The notes below the pieces were generated by a model. It was given only the letters and a program-made list of their open reading frames with translations. It searched no databases and was not told the DNA's origin. Shown here one piece after another: positions 55,359 to 64,000 of a stretch of DNA of 64,000 bases (the first letter of the stretch is position 1; each line of letters starts with the position of its first letter). The translations under genes were made by a program, and so were the position numbers. The DNA comes from Streptococcus pluranimalium (lineage in GTDB: Bacteria; Bacillota; Bacilli; Lactobacillales; Streptococcaceae), in assembly GCF_002953735.1 (NCBI RefSeq), contig NZ_CP025536.1, positions 316,001 to 380,000 of the forward strand, in the 5' to 3' direction.

Positions 55359-55383
55359 TTCAAGTCTCCAATAATTTATTAAT

Positions 55384-55433
55384 GAACAAGTAAAATAGGC
55401 GTGTGACGAGCACTCCTGTTTTCTTGTTATTAG
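55384..55433 (+). terminator. Imperfect hairpin after metQ
   Basis: AACAAG-T-AAAA-T-AGG pairs with CCT-G-TTTT-CTTGTT, with mismatches. It may attenuate transcription between metQ and the downstream genes. Confidence 0.5.
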
Positions 55434-55458
55434 TAGCTATTAAAGAGGGGGAGAGAAT

Positions 55459-56817
55459 ATGGTAGAAACCAATCAAATTGATGAAAAAGCTAGCTTGAAG
55501 GAGAATTACCTCAAGGTTTTAGAAAGATTAATTGCCAGTAAATCCATCTTTGCTCAAGGGATTGGCTTAACGGAAACAGCAAGTTACCTCAAGGAAGTTT
55601 TTGAAGAAGCTGGTGCTCAAGTTCTTGTGGACGAGACTTATGTTGCACCGTTTATTCTGGCTCAGTTTAAGAGTTCTCGTCCAGATGCCAAGCACATCAT
55701 TTTTTACAATCACTATGATACACAACCAGCAGATGCAGATCAGATTTGGCAAAGTGATCCCTTTCAACTCACCTTCCGTGATGGCTATATGTATGGACGA
55801 GGCGTCGATGATGACAAGGGGCACATTACAGCTCGTTTGACAGCAGTGGTATCCTATTTGCAAAAATATAAGGATCTGCCAGTTCATATCACGTTTATGA
55901 TGGAGGGGGCGGAAGAATCCGCTTCTGTTGACTTAGAAAAGTACTTGGAGATTTATGCTGATCAGTTGAGAGGGGCAGACCTTCTTGTTTGGGAGCAAGG
56001 GATTCGTAATAAAGAAGGACAGATTGAGATTTCTGGTGGAACTAAGGGTATTGTTACCTTTGATGCATCGGTTGTTTCCGCCAAAGTTGATAGTCATTCA
56101 AAATTTGGGGCTATTTTTGACAGTGCTACTTGGTATCTTATCAATGCTCTGTCTAGTCTTAGAGCTCCTGATGGTCGTATTTTAGTAGATGGTATTTATG
56201 AAGATATCATTGAGCCTACAAAGCATGAACTTGACTTGGTTGCAAAACATGCACATTTGGATTTGGAATCCTTAAAAACATTGTATGATTTAAGTTTGCC
56301 AACCTTAGCCAAAACGCAAGCTGATTTGGAAAGACGCCTGTTCTTTGAGCCAGCTTTAACGATTGAAGGCTTATCATCGGGTTATCTGGGTCAGGGTGTT
56401 AAAACCATTATACCTGCAGAGGCTTCAGCTAAGTTAGAGGTTCGTTTGGTACCAGGTATGGATCCGTATAAAGTTTTAGGTTTGATTGACAAACAGCTTG
56501 CCAAAAATGGTTATGATAAAGTACAATTAACCTACACTTTGGGTGAAAAAGGCTATCGTAGTGACATGACAGCACCAGCTATTCAAAATGTTATTAGCAT
56601 AGCGGAGCGCTTTTCGCCCAAAGGGGTAGCTATTTTGCCAACGACATCAGGTACTGGTCCTATGCACCAAGTCTTTGAAGCCCTAGAAGTGCCTATTGCA
56701 GCTTTTGGGATAGGGAATCCTGATAGTCGAGATCATGGTAGCGATGAAAATGTCAAGATGACAGACTATGAGACACATATAGAAATGATAGAGGAGTTAA
56801 TTGCAAGTTATGACTGA
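55459..56817 (+). CDS. M20-family metallopeptidase in the methionine operon
   Basis: This 452-residue M20/M25/M40 peptidase has the zinc ligands in [11 protein letters not shown] (His/Asp near residue 78), [10 protein letters not shown] (Asp near 113) and MEGAEESAS (catalytic Glu and ligand near 148). A dimerisation lid is inserted at about 200-310, followed by [11 protein letters not shown] and a C-terminal HGSDEN. It is cytoplasmic. Lying between metQ and metN, it may release methionine from imported peptides. A GAGGGGGAG site precedes the ATG, and it overlaps metN by 8 bases. Confidence 0.88.
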   Translation: MVETNQIDEKASLKENYLKVLERLIASKSIFAQGIGLTETASYLKEVFEEAGAQVLVDETYVAPFILAQFKSSRPDAKHIIFYNHYDTQPADADQIWQSDPFQLTFRDGYMYGRGVDDDKGHITARLTAVVSYLQKYKDLPVHITFMMEGAEESASVDLEKYLEIYADQLRGADLLVWEQGIRNKEGQIEISGGTKGIVTFDASVVSAKVDSHSKFGAIFDSATWYLINALSSLRAPDGRILVDGIYEDIIEPTKHELDLVAKHAHLDLESLKTLYDLSLPTLAKTQADLERRLFFEPALTIEGLSSGYLGQGVKTIIPAEASAKLEVRLVPGMDPYKVLGLIDKQLAKNGYDKVQLTYTLGEKGYRSDMTAPAIQNVISIAERFSPKGVAILPTTSGTGPMHQVFEALEVPIAAFGIGNPDSRDHGSDENVKMTDYETHIEMIEELIASYD

Positions 56818-57874
56818 TGCGATTATAAATTTAGAGCATATTGATATCACTTTCCATCAGAAGAAACGTGTTATCGAAGCTGTTAAAGATGTTTCGGTAA
56901 GTATCCATAAGGGTGATATTTATGGGATTGTTGGTTACTCAGGTGCTGGGAAATCAACCTTAGTTAGGGTTATCAACCTTCTTCAAGTTCCTACAGCAGG
57001 GAAAATTACCATCAATGGCGATGTGACTTACGATCAAGGAAAAGTTCAGCTGTCATCAGCTGCCTTACGCCAAAAACGCCAAAAAATTGGTATGATTTTC
57101 CAACACTTTAACTTGATGGCACAAAAAACAGCTTCTGAAAACGTTGCTTTTGCCTTACGCCATTCTGATTTGAGTAAGGAAGCTAAAGCTAAGAAGGTTT
57201 CGGAATTGCTAGAATTGGTTGGTTTGTCAGATCGTGCGGATAACTATCCCGCTCAATTATCTGGTGGTCAGAAACAGCGTGTCGCGATTGCGCGTGCTCT
57301 TGCTAACGACCCTGAAATTTTGATTTCTGATGAATCAACATCTGCTCTAGACCCTAAAACGACGAAACAAATTTTGGCTCTTTTACAAGATCTCAATCGT
57401 AAATTAGGGTTGACAGTTGTCATGATTACTCACGAAATGCAAATTGTTAAAGATATTTGTAATCGAGTTGCAGTCATGCAGAATGGTGTCTTGATTGAAG
57501 AGGGATCTGTTTTGGATATTTTCTCAAATCCCAAAGAGGAATTGACACAGGAGTTTATCAAAACAGCTACTGGTATCGATGAAGCTATGATTAAAATTGC
57601 CCAGCAAGATGTTGTTGTCAACTTAGCAGCTGATTCTATTTTGGTACAGCTAAACTATGCGGGAACATCTACAGATGAGCCGATTTTGAATGATATTTAC
57701 AAACGATTCCAAGTTACTGCCAATATTCTTTATGGTAATATCGAAATTTTAGATAGCACACCTGTGGGTGAAATGGTGGTTATCCTATCAGGAAATTTGG
57801 ATAATTTATCAGCAGCGCAAGAAGCTATTACGGCGGCTGGTATTCATTTAACAATTTTGAAAAGAGGTGCCTAG
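56810..57874 (+). CDS. metN: Methionine ABC transporter ATP-binding protein
   Basis: This 354-residue ATPase has Walker [11 protein letters not shown]-loop IFQHFNLM, signature LSGGQKQR, Walker B ILISDEST, and the switch His in MITHE. A C-terminal NIL (methionine-sensing) domain follows at about 265-354, which in this family causes inhibition when cell methionine is high. The start is ATG 56810, overlapping the peptidase stop. It abuts metI. Confidence 0.95.
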   Translation: MTDAIINLEHIDITFHQKKRVIEAVKDVSVSIHKGDIYGIVGYSGAGKSTLVRVINLLQVPTAGKITINGDVTYDQGKVQLSSAALRQKRQKIGMIFQHFNLMAQKTASENVAFALRHSDLSKEAKAKKVSELLELVGLSDRADNYPAQLSGGQKQRVAIARALANDPEILISDESTSALDPKTTKQILALLQDLNRKLGLTVVMITHEMQIVKDICNRVAVMQNGVLIEEGSVLDIFSNPKEELTQEFIKTATGIDEAMIKIAQQDVVVNLAADSILVQLNYAGTSTDEPILNDIYKRFQVTANILYGNIEILDSTPVGEMVVILSGNLDNLSAAQEAITAAGIHLTILKRGA

Positions 57875-58567
57875 ATGTTAGAATGGGTTCAAACGTATTT
57901 GCCAAATGTTTATAATATTGGTTGGACGGGAGATAATGGCTGGTTGGCAGCAATCAATGCTACTTTGTACATGACCATTGTATCTTTTATTATTGGTGGA
58001 TTTTTAGGTCTCCTAGCAGGTCTATTTCTCGTTTTAACAGGTCCTGGTGGCGTTATTGAAAATCGTCCTGTTTTTCAAGTTTTAGATAAGATAACCTCTA
58101 TTTTTCGCGCAATTCCCTTTATTATCTTACTAGCGATTTTGGCACCAGTGACTTTCTTGATTGTTAAAACAAATCTTGGAGCGACTGCCGCTCTAGTACC
58201 GCTTTCAGCAGCAACCTTTCCATTTTTTGCTCGTCAAGTTCAAGTGGTCTTGTCAGAACTTGATCGCGGAGTCATTGAGGCAGCACAAGCTTCAGGTGCT
58301 ACCATTTTTGATATCATCAAGGTATATCTTGGAGAAGGTTTGCCTGATCTTATTCGTGTGTCAACGGTAACCTTGATTTCTTTGGTAGGTGAAACAGCTA
58401 TGGCAGGTGCTATCGGCGCTGGTGGACTTGGTAATGTAGCGATTTCTTACGGTTATAACCGTTCTAATACAGACGTTACCTTTGTAGCTACCTTAGCTAT
58501 TTTGTTGTTAATCTTCGCCATTCAATTTATTGGAGATTTCCTAACCCGCAAACTTAGTCATCGTTAA
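57875..58567 (+). CDS. metI: Methionine ABC transporter permease
   Basis: This 230-residue MetI/MetP permease has five or six membrane helices and the ATPase-contact loop EAAQASGATIFDIIKVYLGEGLPDLI near residue 137. TSIFRAIPFIILLAIL and GAIGAGGLGNVAISYGYNR are typical. It follows metN with no gap and is closed by a terminator. Confidence 0.95.
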   Translation: MLEWVQTYLPNVYNIGWTGDNGWLAAINATLYMTIVSFIIGGFLGLLAGLFLVLTGPGGVIENRPVFQVLDKITSIFRAIPFIILLAILAPVTFLIVKTNLGATAALVPLSAATFPFFARQVQVVLSELDRGVIEAAQASGATIFDIIKVYLGEGLPDLIRVSTVTLISLVGETAMAGAIGAGGLGNVAISYGYNRSNTDVTFVATLAILLLIFAIQFIGDFLTRKLSHR

Positions 58568-58609
58568 TTATTTTTGGTGAATGTGGCAGGACTTGTCAAA
58601 ACTATATAT

Positions 58610-58648
58610 AAAGAGAGGTTTCCTGTTGGTGATCCTCTCTTTGTTTTT
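58610..58648 (+). terminator. Terminator of the methionine operon
   Basis: AAAGAGAGG pairs perfectly with CCTCTCTTT around a 15-nt loop, followed by GTTTTTTA. Confidence 0.85.
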
Positions 58649-58687
58649 TATCGAATGGCAGGTATTATGAAACTTGCTTTATGACAG

Positions 58688-59249
58688 ATGGCGATTAAGG
58701 AAGGTCAGTCTGAGCAAAATCGTCAGCGTGTGTTAGACTTATTGGATGAACCGATATTGTGATGTGGGCATTGAGCTTTATACCTTTTCTAAAACGTTTA
58801 ATATGGCAGGTTGGCGTATAGCCTTTGCAGTAGAAAATAAGGACATGATTTCACCTTTAAACCTGTTACAAGACCATCTCTAGGTTACCGTTTTTTCAGC
58901 TATTCAGGAAGCTGATCGTGTTGCCTTGCTTGATGATAGAAGTGAGGAGGCTATTAGGCAATTAAATAAACTCTATGATCAAAGGCGTCATGCTTTTGTA
59001 GAAGCAGCTGCTAAGATTGGTTGGTAGGCTTATCCATCCAAAGGTAGTTTCTATGCATGGCTGCCAGTCCCTGAAGGCTATTCGTCAGAAAGCTTTGCAA
59101 ATTTGTTATTAGAAGAAGTCAAGGTTGTTGTCGCTCCTGGCCTTAGTTTTGGTCATGCTGGAGACGATTATGTTCGAATTGGATTTTTAGAGACTTCCGA
59201 ACGTTTGGTTGAAGCAGTAGAGAGAGTCAGACAGTTGGATTTATTTTGA
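58688..59249 (+). pseudogene. Decayed class I/II aminotransferase
   Basis: Translation in pieces gives an aminotransferase C-terminal half. IKEGQSEQNRQRVLDLLDE is in one frame, then after a frameshift near 58762 LYTFSKTFNMAGWRIAFAV (the SKTF lysine is the PLP site), SAIQEADRVALLDD, KGSFYAWLPVPEGYSS and APGLSFGHAGDDYVRIGFLE to a stop at 59247-59249. Two in-frame TAG codons (58881-58883, 59025-59027), the frameshift and a missing N-terminal half make it nonfunctional. It probably derives from a PatA-like or similar PLP aminotransferase next to the methionine genes. Confidence 0.88.
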
Positions 59250-59286
59250 AAATCATAAAATCACTTGAATTTTTAAACAGATTTTA

Positions 59287-59295
59287 TGATATAAT
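59287..59295 (+). promoter_or_regulatory. Extended -10 promoter of sstT
   Basis: TGATATAAT is followed by a short leader with a GGAGC/GCTCC hairpin and TGTTTT (59307-59326), possibly an attenuator, before the ATG at 59362. Confidence 0.6.
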
Positions 59296-59361
59296 ATCTA
59301 TTTGTGGGAGCTATTGGCTCCTGTTTTAGTATCAAATTGTAATAAAAATTCAGGAGAAGTT

Positions 59362-60570
59362 ATGAAAAAAGCATTTCATGTTTGGAAGCGTGTCAGTCTA
59401 GTTAAGCGTATTGTCATCGGTGTTATTTTTGGTGCTCTTTTGGGCCTTCTTGTCCCTAGCATGACCTTTATTGGCTTGATTGGGCAGATGTTTGTTGGGG
59501 GCTTAAAAGCTATTGCTCCTCTTTTGGTATTCGCTCTTGTTGCTAATGCTTTGTCACAGTCGCGTGATGGTCAAAAAAGTAATATGAAGCTTGTTATTTT
59601 CCTTTATATTTTGGCAACATTTTCTGCAGCCTTTGTAGCGGTTTTAAGTTCTTATGTTTTTCCAGTAACCTTGACTTTGACGGAGTCAGCTGCCGCTAAT
59701 GCTGATTCACCTGAAGGGATTGCCCAAGTTTTTCAAGGACTCCTTTTAAATATTGTAGATAATCCTATTAATGCCTTAGCTCAAGCTAATTATATTGGTG
59801 TCCTATCATGGGCAGTTATCTTTGGGCTTGCCTTTCGTTCAGCTAGCCAAACAACCAAAGAACTATTGGCTACCCTAGCAGACGTCACAGCGCAAATTGT
59901 TAAGGGGATTATCAATCTAGCTCCTTTTGGTATCATGGGATTGGTCTTTACGACTATTGCTGAAAATGGGCTTGCCGTTTTGGCTGATTATGGCATTTTA
60001 CTTCTAGCGCTTGTGGGAACTATGTTTTTTGTTGCTGTAGTTGTCAATCCAATCCTTGGTTTTGTGATGATGGGTAAAAATCCTTATCCCCTTGTTTTTC
60101 AATGTTTGAAAGAATCAGGAGTAACAGCTTTCTTTACACGTAGTTCAGCTGCCAATATTCCTGTTAATATGCGCCTTTGTGAAAAAATGGGCTTGAATCC
60201 AGATACCTATTCGGTTTCTATCCCTCTTGGCGCAACCATTAATATGTCAGGTGCAGCCATTACAATTAATGTTTTAACCCTAGCTGCTGCACGTACCTTG
60301 GGAATAGAGGTTGATTTTGCAACAGCATTTATCTTGAGTGTTGTTGCTGCAGTTTCTGCTTGTGGGGCTTCAGGTGTCGCTGGTGGTTCTCTTCTTTTGA
60401 TTCCGGTGGCATGTAGCTTGTTTGGGATTCCAAATGATATCGCAATGCAAGTTGTTGGCGTAGGCTTCATTGTTGGAGTTGTCCAAGATTCTTGCGAGAC
60501 AGCGTTGAACTCATCAGCAGATGTTTTCTTTACAGCAGTTGCTGAAAAATCACGTTTTAGCAATCATTAA
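59362..60570 (+). CDS. sstT: Serine/threonine Na+ symporter
   Basis: This 402-residue DAACS-family transporter has about eight helices and two re-entrant loops. Family marks are [18 protein letters not shown], the [18 protein letters not shown] loop near residue 275, and [17 protein letters not shown]. It imports serine and threonine with sodium. I start at ATG 59362, with AGGAG upstream; the longer frame from 59302 runs through the leader hairpin. Confidence 0.93.
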   Translation: MKKAFHVWKRVSLVKRIVIGVIFGALLGLLVPSMTFIGLIGQMFVGGLKAIAPLLVFALVANALSQSRDGQKSNMKLVIFLYILATFSAAFVAVLSSYVFPVTLTLTESAAANADSPEGIAQVFQGLLLNIVDNPINALAQANYIGVLSWAVIFGLAFRSASQTTKELLATLADVTAQIVKGIINLAPFGIMGLVFTTIAENGLAVLADYGILLLALVGTMFFVAVVVNPILGFVMMGKNPYPLVFQCLKESGVTAFFTRSSAANIPVNMRLCEKMGLNPDTYSVSIPLGATINMSGAAITINVLTLAAARTLGIEVDFATAFILSVVAAVSACGASGVAGGSLLLIPVACSLFGIPNDIAMQVVGVGFIVGVVQDSCETALNSSADVFFTAVAEKSRFSNH

Positions 60571-60609
60571 TGACTAAGTCAAAGAAACTGTACCAAAGTT
60601 TAAAAAAAG

Positions 60610-60660
60610 AAAATAGCTTAGAATGACGTTTCATGACATGTCATTCTAAGCTATTTTATA
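60610..60660. terminator. Bidirectional terminator between sstT and brnQ
   Basis: A perfect 18-bp stem (60610-60627 with 60640-60657) with a 12-nt loop is flanked by A and T runs, and lies between converging genes. Confidence 0.9.
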
Positions 60661-60706
60661 TGGTATAACAGAAAGGCTAAAGTCGAAGTTTTACCCAAAT
60701 GCTTGT

Positions 60707-62089
60707 TTATTTGTTTTTAAAATAGAAATGGTAGCCAGATAACCCGATAAGGTAACCTATCAGTGTAAAGATAATCCATCCCATGTTGTATTGTCCCAAA
60801 GGAACGACAGTTGTAAAGAAATGTTTCATAGCGTCGGGTAATTGGAAGAAACCTGTCATTGATCCTAATGTTGATGCAAAATCGTAAAAACTAGCTATAA
60901 AAGTAGCTACAATAGTAGTCTGATAGACAAAAGAATGATTAGCAAAGAATGATTTTGTAAAAACTAATAGTATCAAGGCAATTGTTAATGGATATAAGAG
61001 ATATAGGAATGGGGTTGACCATTTAACAATCTCTGATAGTCCACCAAAGTAAAAGAGGGTTGACATCAACGTAAAAACTGATACCCATGTCACGTGTGAT
61101 ACTTTGGGCATGAGATGGTGGAAAAATTCAGAGCAAGCTGTGATTAATCCAGAGGAAGTTGTCAAACAAGCTAGGAAAATAACAACCGATAAGATGGTCT
61201 GCCCCAAATTACCTAGGTAGAAGGCGGCGGATTGGTTAAGGATATGTCCTCCATCTACTTGAATACCATAAAGCTCAAAGATCCCACGTTTTAGGGTGAA
61301 TAAGCTTTGGGATGTAGCGCCTATGTGCCCAATAAAGACGTAAACTAGAGAGAGTAAGAAGCAAGCAATTAAGCCAGATTTGACAACATTTTGTCCGACT
61401 TCTTGCTTTTCGCTAATCCCATGATCTTTGATAGCATTAATGACTAGAATAGCAAAAGCTAATGATGCTAAGGCATCCATAGTTCCATAACCTTGGATGA
61501 GACCAGCGACAAAAGGTGAGTCTTTAAAAGCATTGTTGATGGTTTCAGAAGCATTTCGTGGTTCTCCTAATCCACCGATAGGGTTGATAAAAGAGACTAC
61601 AATCAAGATTCCAAGGACTGATATTAAAATAGGTGTTAGGTATTTTCCGATATAATCTGCAATTTGGCTTGGCTTAACAGCTAGAAAGTAAGATAGACCA
61701 AAGAAAATAAGGGCGTAGATGATCCTTACTAAAAGGCTATTTCCGAAAATAGGTTCAATGCCGATAGAAAATGATGTTGCTCCTGTTCGTGGAATAGCAA
61801 AGAAGGGTCCGATAGATAGGTATAAGATAGCTGCAAAAAGCAAGGCATACCATTTGGAAACAGGACGTGCAAGCTCCTGAGGGATTTCATGGCCAGAAAA
61901 GGCTACAGCAGTGACTCCGAGCAAGGGGAGACCTATACCAGTGATACAAAATCCGATGATAGCTTGCCAGAAATGCTGTCCTGAATAAAGCCCTAAAAAT
62001 GCAGGGAATGTTAAGTTTCCTGCCCCAAAAAAGAGCGCAAAAAGCATAAATCCAACAATAAGTGTTGGATTTTTAAATTTTTTTAACAT
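60707..62089 (-). CDS. brnQ: Branched-chain amino acid Na+ symporter
   Basis: This 460-residue LIVCS-family transporter has about 12 membrane helices. It begins LKKFKNPTLIVGFMLFALFFGAGNLTFPAFLG after the ATG, with GATSFSIGIEP and the central QGYGTMDALASLAFA segment typical of BrnQ. It imports Leu, Ile and Val with sodium. The start is ATG 62089; the longer frame begins with TTG at 62137, near the predicted transcription start. No strong ribosome-binding site is visible. Expression may be under CodY, as for many streptococcal branched-chain transporters. Confidence 0.92.
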   Translation of the reverse strand: MLKKFKNPTLIVGFMLFALFFGAGNLTFPAFLGLYSGQHFWQAIIGFCITGIGLPLLGVTAVAFSGHEIPQELARPVSKWYALLFAAILYLSIGPFFAIPRTGATSFSIGIEPIFGNSLLVRIIYALIFFGLSYFLAVKPSQIADYIGKYLTPILISVLGILIVVSFINPIGGLGEPRNASETINNAFKDSPFVAGLIQGYGTMDALASLAFAILVINAIKDHGISEKQEVGQNVVKSGLIACFLLSLVYVFIGHIGATSQSLFTLKRGIFELYGIQVDGGHILNQSAAFYLGNLGQTILSVVIFLACLTTSSGLITACSEFFHHLMPKVSHVTWVSVFTLMSTLFYFGGLSEIVKWSTPFLYLLYPLTIALILLVFTKSFFANHSFVYQTTIVATFIASFYDFASTLGSMTGFFQLPDAMKHFFTTVVPLGQYNMGWIIFTLIGYLIGLSGYHFYFKNK

Positions 62090-62145
62090 GTAAAGGTGAT
62101 ACTTTCTAAAAATGAGTAATATGTTGTGAAAAAACAACGTTTATT

Positions 62146-62174
62146 ATTTTAGAATTATTCAGACAGTTTGTCAA
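62146..62174 (-). promoter_or_regulatory. Promoter of brnQ
   Basis: On the - strand, TTGACA (62169-62174) and TAAAAT (62146-62151) are 17 bases apart. A weak CodY-box-like stretch (ATTTTCTGACA type) lies just upstream near 62189-62203. The 62090-62396 interval otherwise holds only the ktrA terminator. Confidence 0.75.
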
Positions 62175-62361
62175 CTTTTCTTACTAAGGATGTCAGAAAA
62201 TGAGAATTATCAAATATTGGTGTAAAATGAAAAAATAGCGCAATCAAATCAGTTATTGATAGAGAAAAGCAGTCTAGCGCTTCAGTAAGAGCCGATTGAA
62301 GTCTACTGTAGCAGCGTAACAGTTGGAAAGCGGTGGCGTTAGGAGACAAAAAGAAAGAAAC

Positions 62362-62376
62362 TGGGAATTCTCCCAA
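62362..62376 (-). terminator. Terminator of ktrAB
   Basis: On the - strand, TGGGA pairs with TCCCA around GAAT, followed by a T-rich tail (AGTTTCTTTCTTTTT). It lies 20 bases after the ktrA stop. Confidence 0.6.
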
Positions 62377-62396
62377 TCTCTTATGATACTTAAAAA

Positions 62397-63068
62397 TTAT
62401 GTTAAGTAACCTAAATAGTCGAACTTTTCAAAAGTGCGGGAATTGGTGACAGCACTGATTTGAATATCGCCTGGTAAGGGATCTTGAGGATTAAAGTCTG
62501 TTGTCAGACTTTCCATATTTCCTCTACGGATACCAACAACGTTTAATTCGTATTTATTGCGGACATCAAGCTCGATAAGATTTTTACCGACCCATTTTTG
62601 AGGGATTTTAAATTCAATAATAGAAATATCGTCCTCAACATGTATGATATTGGAAATGTGACGTCTTAAAATATGAGAAGCCAATGATTTTCCTGAGGCT
62701 CTTTCGGGCATGATGATACGACTGGCTCCAATATTGTAAAGAACATCTTCAAAAATACCACTTTTAGCCTTGGCGATAATATTTTGAACACCCAGTTTTT
62801 TACAATGCATAACAGCAAGAACAGAAGCTTCCAAGCTATTACCTGTTGCAATAACAACGGTATCGCAATGTTCAATCCCAACACTTTCGAGAAATTCGTA
62901 GTTGGTAATATCACCAACAGCAGCACGAGTGACGGTATTAGCAACAGCTTGAACATGGTCTTCACGATAGTCAAGAGCGATGACCTCTTGGTCAAAGGTA
63001 CATAGTTCTTCAGCAACTGTTTTTCCAAAAATCCCGAGTCCTAGAACACCAATGATTTTTTTAGACAT
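62397..63068 (-). CDS. ktrA: K+ uptake regulatory subunit KtrA
   Basis: This 223-residue RCK protein has an N-terminal Rossmann domain with GVLGLGIFGKTVAEEL and the acidic end of strand 2 in ALDYRED. A C-terminal RCK_C/TrkA-C domain follows (about 140-220), the part that binds c-di-AMP in Firmicute KtrA. It forms an octameric ring that gates KtrB. AAAGGA precedes the ATG, and ktrB lies 18 bases upstream in the same transcript. Confidence 0.95.
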   Translation of the reverse strand: MSKKIIGVLGLGIFGKTVAEELCTFDQEVIALDYREDHVQAVANTVTRAAVGDITNYEFLESVGIEHCDTVVIATGNSLEASVLAVMHCKKLGVQNIIAKAKSGIFEDVLYNIGASRIIMPERASGKSLASHILRRHISNIIHVEDDISIIEFKIPQKWVGKNLIELDVRNKYELNVVGIRRGNMESLTTDFNPQDPLPGDIQISAVTNSRTFEKFDYLGYLT

Positions 63069-63086
63069 AATCTTTTCCTTTCTTTA

Positions 63087-64000
63087 TTACCCAACGGAAA
63101 TGTTTGCTTTTGCGTAACGAATGGTTTTTTCTTTCTTTTGTAATAGGCTTAGAAGAACCGTGATTGGTCCGACACGTCCTATAAACATAAGGATCATAAT
63201 AATAACCCGTCCAGCTGATGATAAATCGGGTGTTAGATTCATAGAAACACCGACAGTTGCGATGGCTGATGACACTTCAAATAAGAGCCTAAAGGGATTT
63301 ACAGTTTTCTCAACTATCAGCAAGAGAAGAAAGCCAGTTATCATCAGGCTGAAGAAAAAGATAATAATGGTCAAGGTTTGTTTGATAATCCGATTATCAA
63401 TGGTTCGATGGAGGAAGGTGACCTCTGTTTGACCCGAAAGCTCCGCTTTAAATAATAAAGCAATAATGGCAATCACTGTGATTTTAATACCACCAGCTGT
63501 ACCTCCAGGCGCACCTCCCATAATCATTTGAATCATGTAGAGGAAATTAGTAGCAGGATTAGCGCTTTCGTAGTTAATCGTTGCAAAGCCAGCTGTTCTC
63601 ATTGTCACTGTCTGAAAGAGCGATGTCATAAACTGCTGAGCTGGTGATAAGTTGGCAATGGTTTTAGGGTTGTTGAGTTCCAGCAACCAACTTAGCACTG
63701 TTCCGATTATTAAAATAATAGCTGTTGTTTTGAGAACCAAGCGAGACTGAGTGGAGAGAGGTCGAAAGAGTGCGGAAATCCGTTTAGGACGTTCAGACAA
63801 ATAGTTTTTAAAACACTTAATGATATCCTGCCAAACACCAAATCCTAGACCACCTGCAATAATTAAGCTAATAATAGTAAAATTGACAATGGGATCTGTG
63901 GCATAGTTTTGCAAGCTAGATGAACCAAAGTTGTCAAAACCAGCATTACAGAAAGCAGAGATAGCTAGAAAGATAGCATTAAAAATGCCGTGTCCTAAAC
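63087..64000 (-). CDS. ktrB: K+ uptake membrane subunit KtrB (5' end outside window)
   Basis: The - strand frame is open from the window edge to the stop at 63087-63089, about 304 residues of a protein that is usually about 450. It is a Trk/Ktr/HKT channel with pore-loop segments such as FCNAGFDNFG near the edge, TVTMRTAGFATI, and GAPGGTAGGIK. An internal ATG at 63914 is not the start, because conserved KtrB sequence continues upstream to the edge. It forms the Na+-dependent K+ uptake system with KtrA. Confidence 0.93.
   Translation of the reverse strand, partial: LGHGIFNAIFLAISAFCNAGFDNFGSSSLQNYATDPIVNFTIISLIIAGGLGFGVWQDIIKCFKNYLSERPKRISALFRPLSTQSRLVLKTTAIILIIGTVLSWLLELNNPKTIANLSPAQQFMTSLFQTVTMRTAGFATINYESANPATNFLYMIQMIMGGAPGGTAGGIKITVIAIIALLFKAELSGQTEVTFLHRTIDNRIIKQTLTIIIFFFSLMITGFLLLLIVEKTVNPFRLLFEVSSAIATVGVSMNLTPDLSSAGRVIIMILMFIGRVGPITVLLSLLQKKEKTIRYAKANISVG

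Noticed and set aside
62155..62376. 73-codon - strand open frame between brnQ and ktrA
   Set aside because: It begins at a TTG inside the ktrA terminator hairpin, overlaps the brnQ promoter, has no ribosome-binding site and no recognisable family.
63121..63432. + strand open frame opposite ktrB
   Set aside because: It is a shadow of the conserved ktrB coding sequence, with no start signals.

Overview
The window is a stretch of a low-GC Firmicute chromosome that reads as Streptococcus. The evidence is a set of streptococcus-typical neighbourhoods: xerD-like/scpA/scpB/rluB/yidD, proB-proA followed by rsmH-ftsL-pbpX-mraY, DUF4059-trxB-pncB-nadE, and glpK-glpO-glpF with the oxidase form GlpO. 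The gene order resembles the pyogenic group, but I cannot fix the species from sequence alone. No rRNA, tRNA, CRISPR array, prophage or insertion sequence was seen. Most genes run on the + strand; only 14967-15620 and 60707-64000 run on the - strand.

Layout. (1) 1-6526: a sugar-alcohol locus with a galactitol-family PTS (IIA cut by the window edge, IIB, IIC), a zinc-type polyol-phosphate dehydrogenase, a phosphoketolase and a RhaD-like class II aldolase. (2) 6590-14848: housekeeping genes lysA, DUF554, yneF, murI, rdgB-like, yfcE, cbpB-like, xerD-like, scpA, scpB, rluB, yidD. (3) 14967-19488: an exported coiled-coil protein (- strand), a Na/phosphate transporter with a PhoU domain, nagA, and an N-terminally shortened esterase. 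(4) 19495-24348: a glycine T-box in front of an HExxH protein, then a tandemly duplicated structured leader in front of glyQ-glyS, then a DUF896 gene. (5) 24362-28948: a hairpin-rich intergenic element and glpK-glpO-glpF behind a cre-like palindrome. (6) 29042-37955: a second sugar locus with a PRD/PTS regulator, fructose-family IIA, IIB and IIC, an orphan GatZ/KbaZ-like protein, a HAD phosphatase, a TalC-type transaldolase and transketolase. The regulator, talC and tkt each have their own promoter with a CcpA-type cre. (7) 38145-47634: a PepSY lipoprotein, proline synthesis, and the division/cell-wall cluster rsmH-ftsL-pbpX-mraY followed by a DEAD-box helicase. (8) 47781-58567: an amino-acid ABC transporter, thioredoxin reductase, NAD salvage (pncB-nadE) and a methionine ABC transporter with an M20 peptidase inside its operon. 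(9) 58688-64000: an aminotransferase pseudogene, sstT, and on the - strand brnQ and ktrA-ktrB (ktrB cut by the edge).

How it fits together. Locus 1 looks like import of a sugar alcohol as a phosphate, oxidation to a ketose phosphate and cleavage by phosphoketolase to acetyl-phosphate. Locus 6 feeds another PTS sugar into the non-oxidative pentose phosphate pathway. Both are accessory carbon routes. The most promising undescribed feature is the pair of tandem leader copies (20523-20872). They share a two-hairpin architecture while the stem sequences differ in a compensating way, each copy ends in a ribosome-binding site and a GlyQ-like start, and the whole lies downstream of a T-box that now precedes an unrelated metalloprotein gene. 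Other points of note are a Thr-to-Ile change in the KSG(T) motif of PBP2x, an apparently leaderless proB, and an XerD-like protein without most of its catalytic residues.
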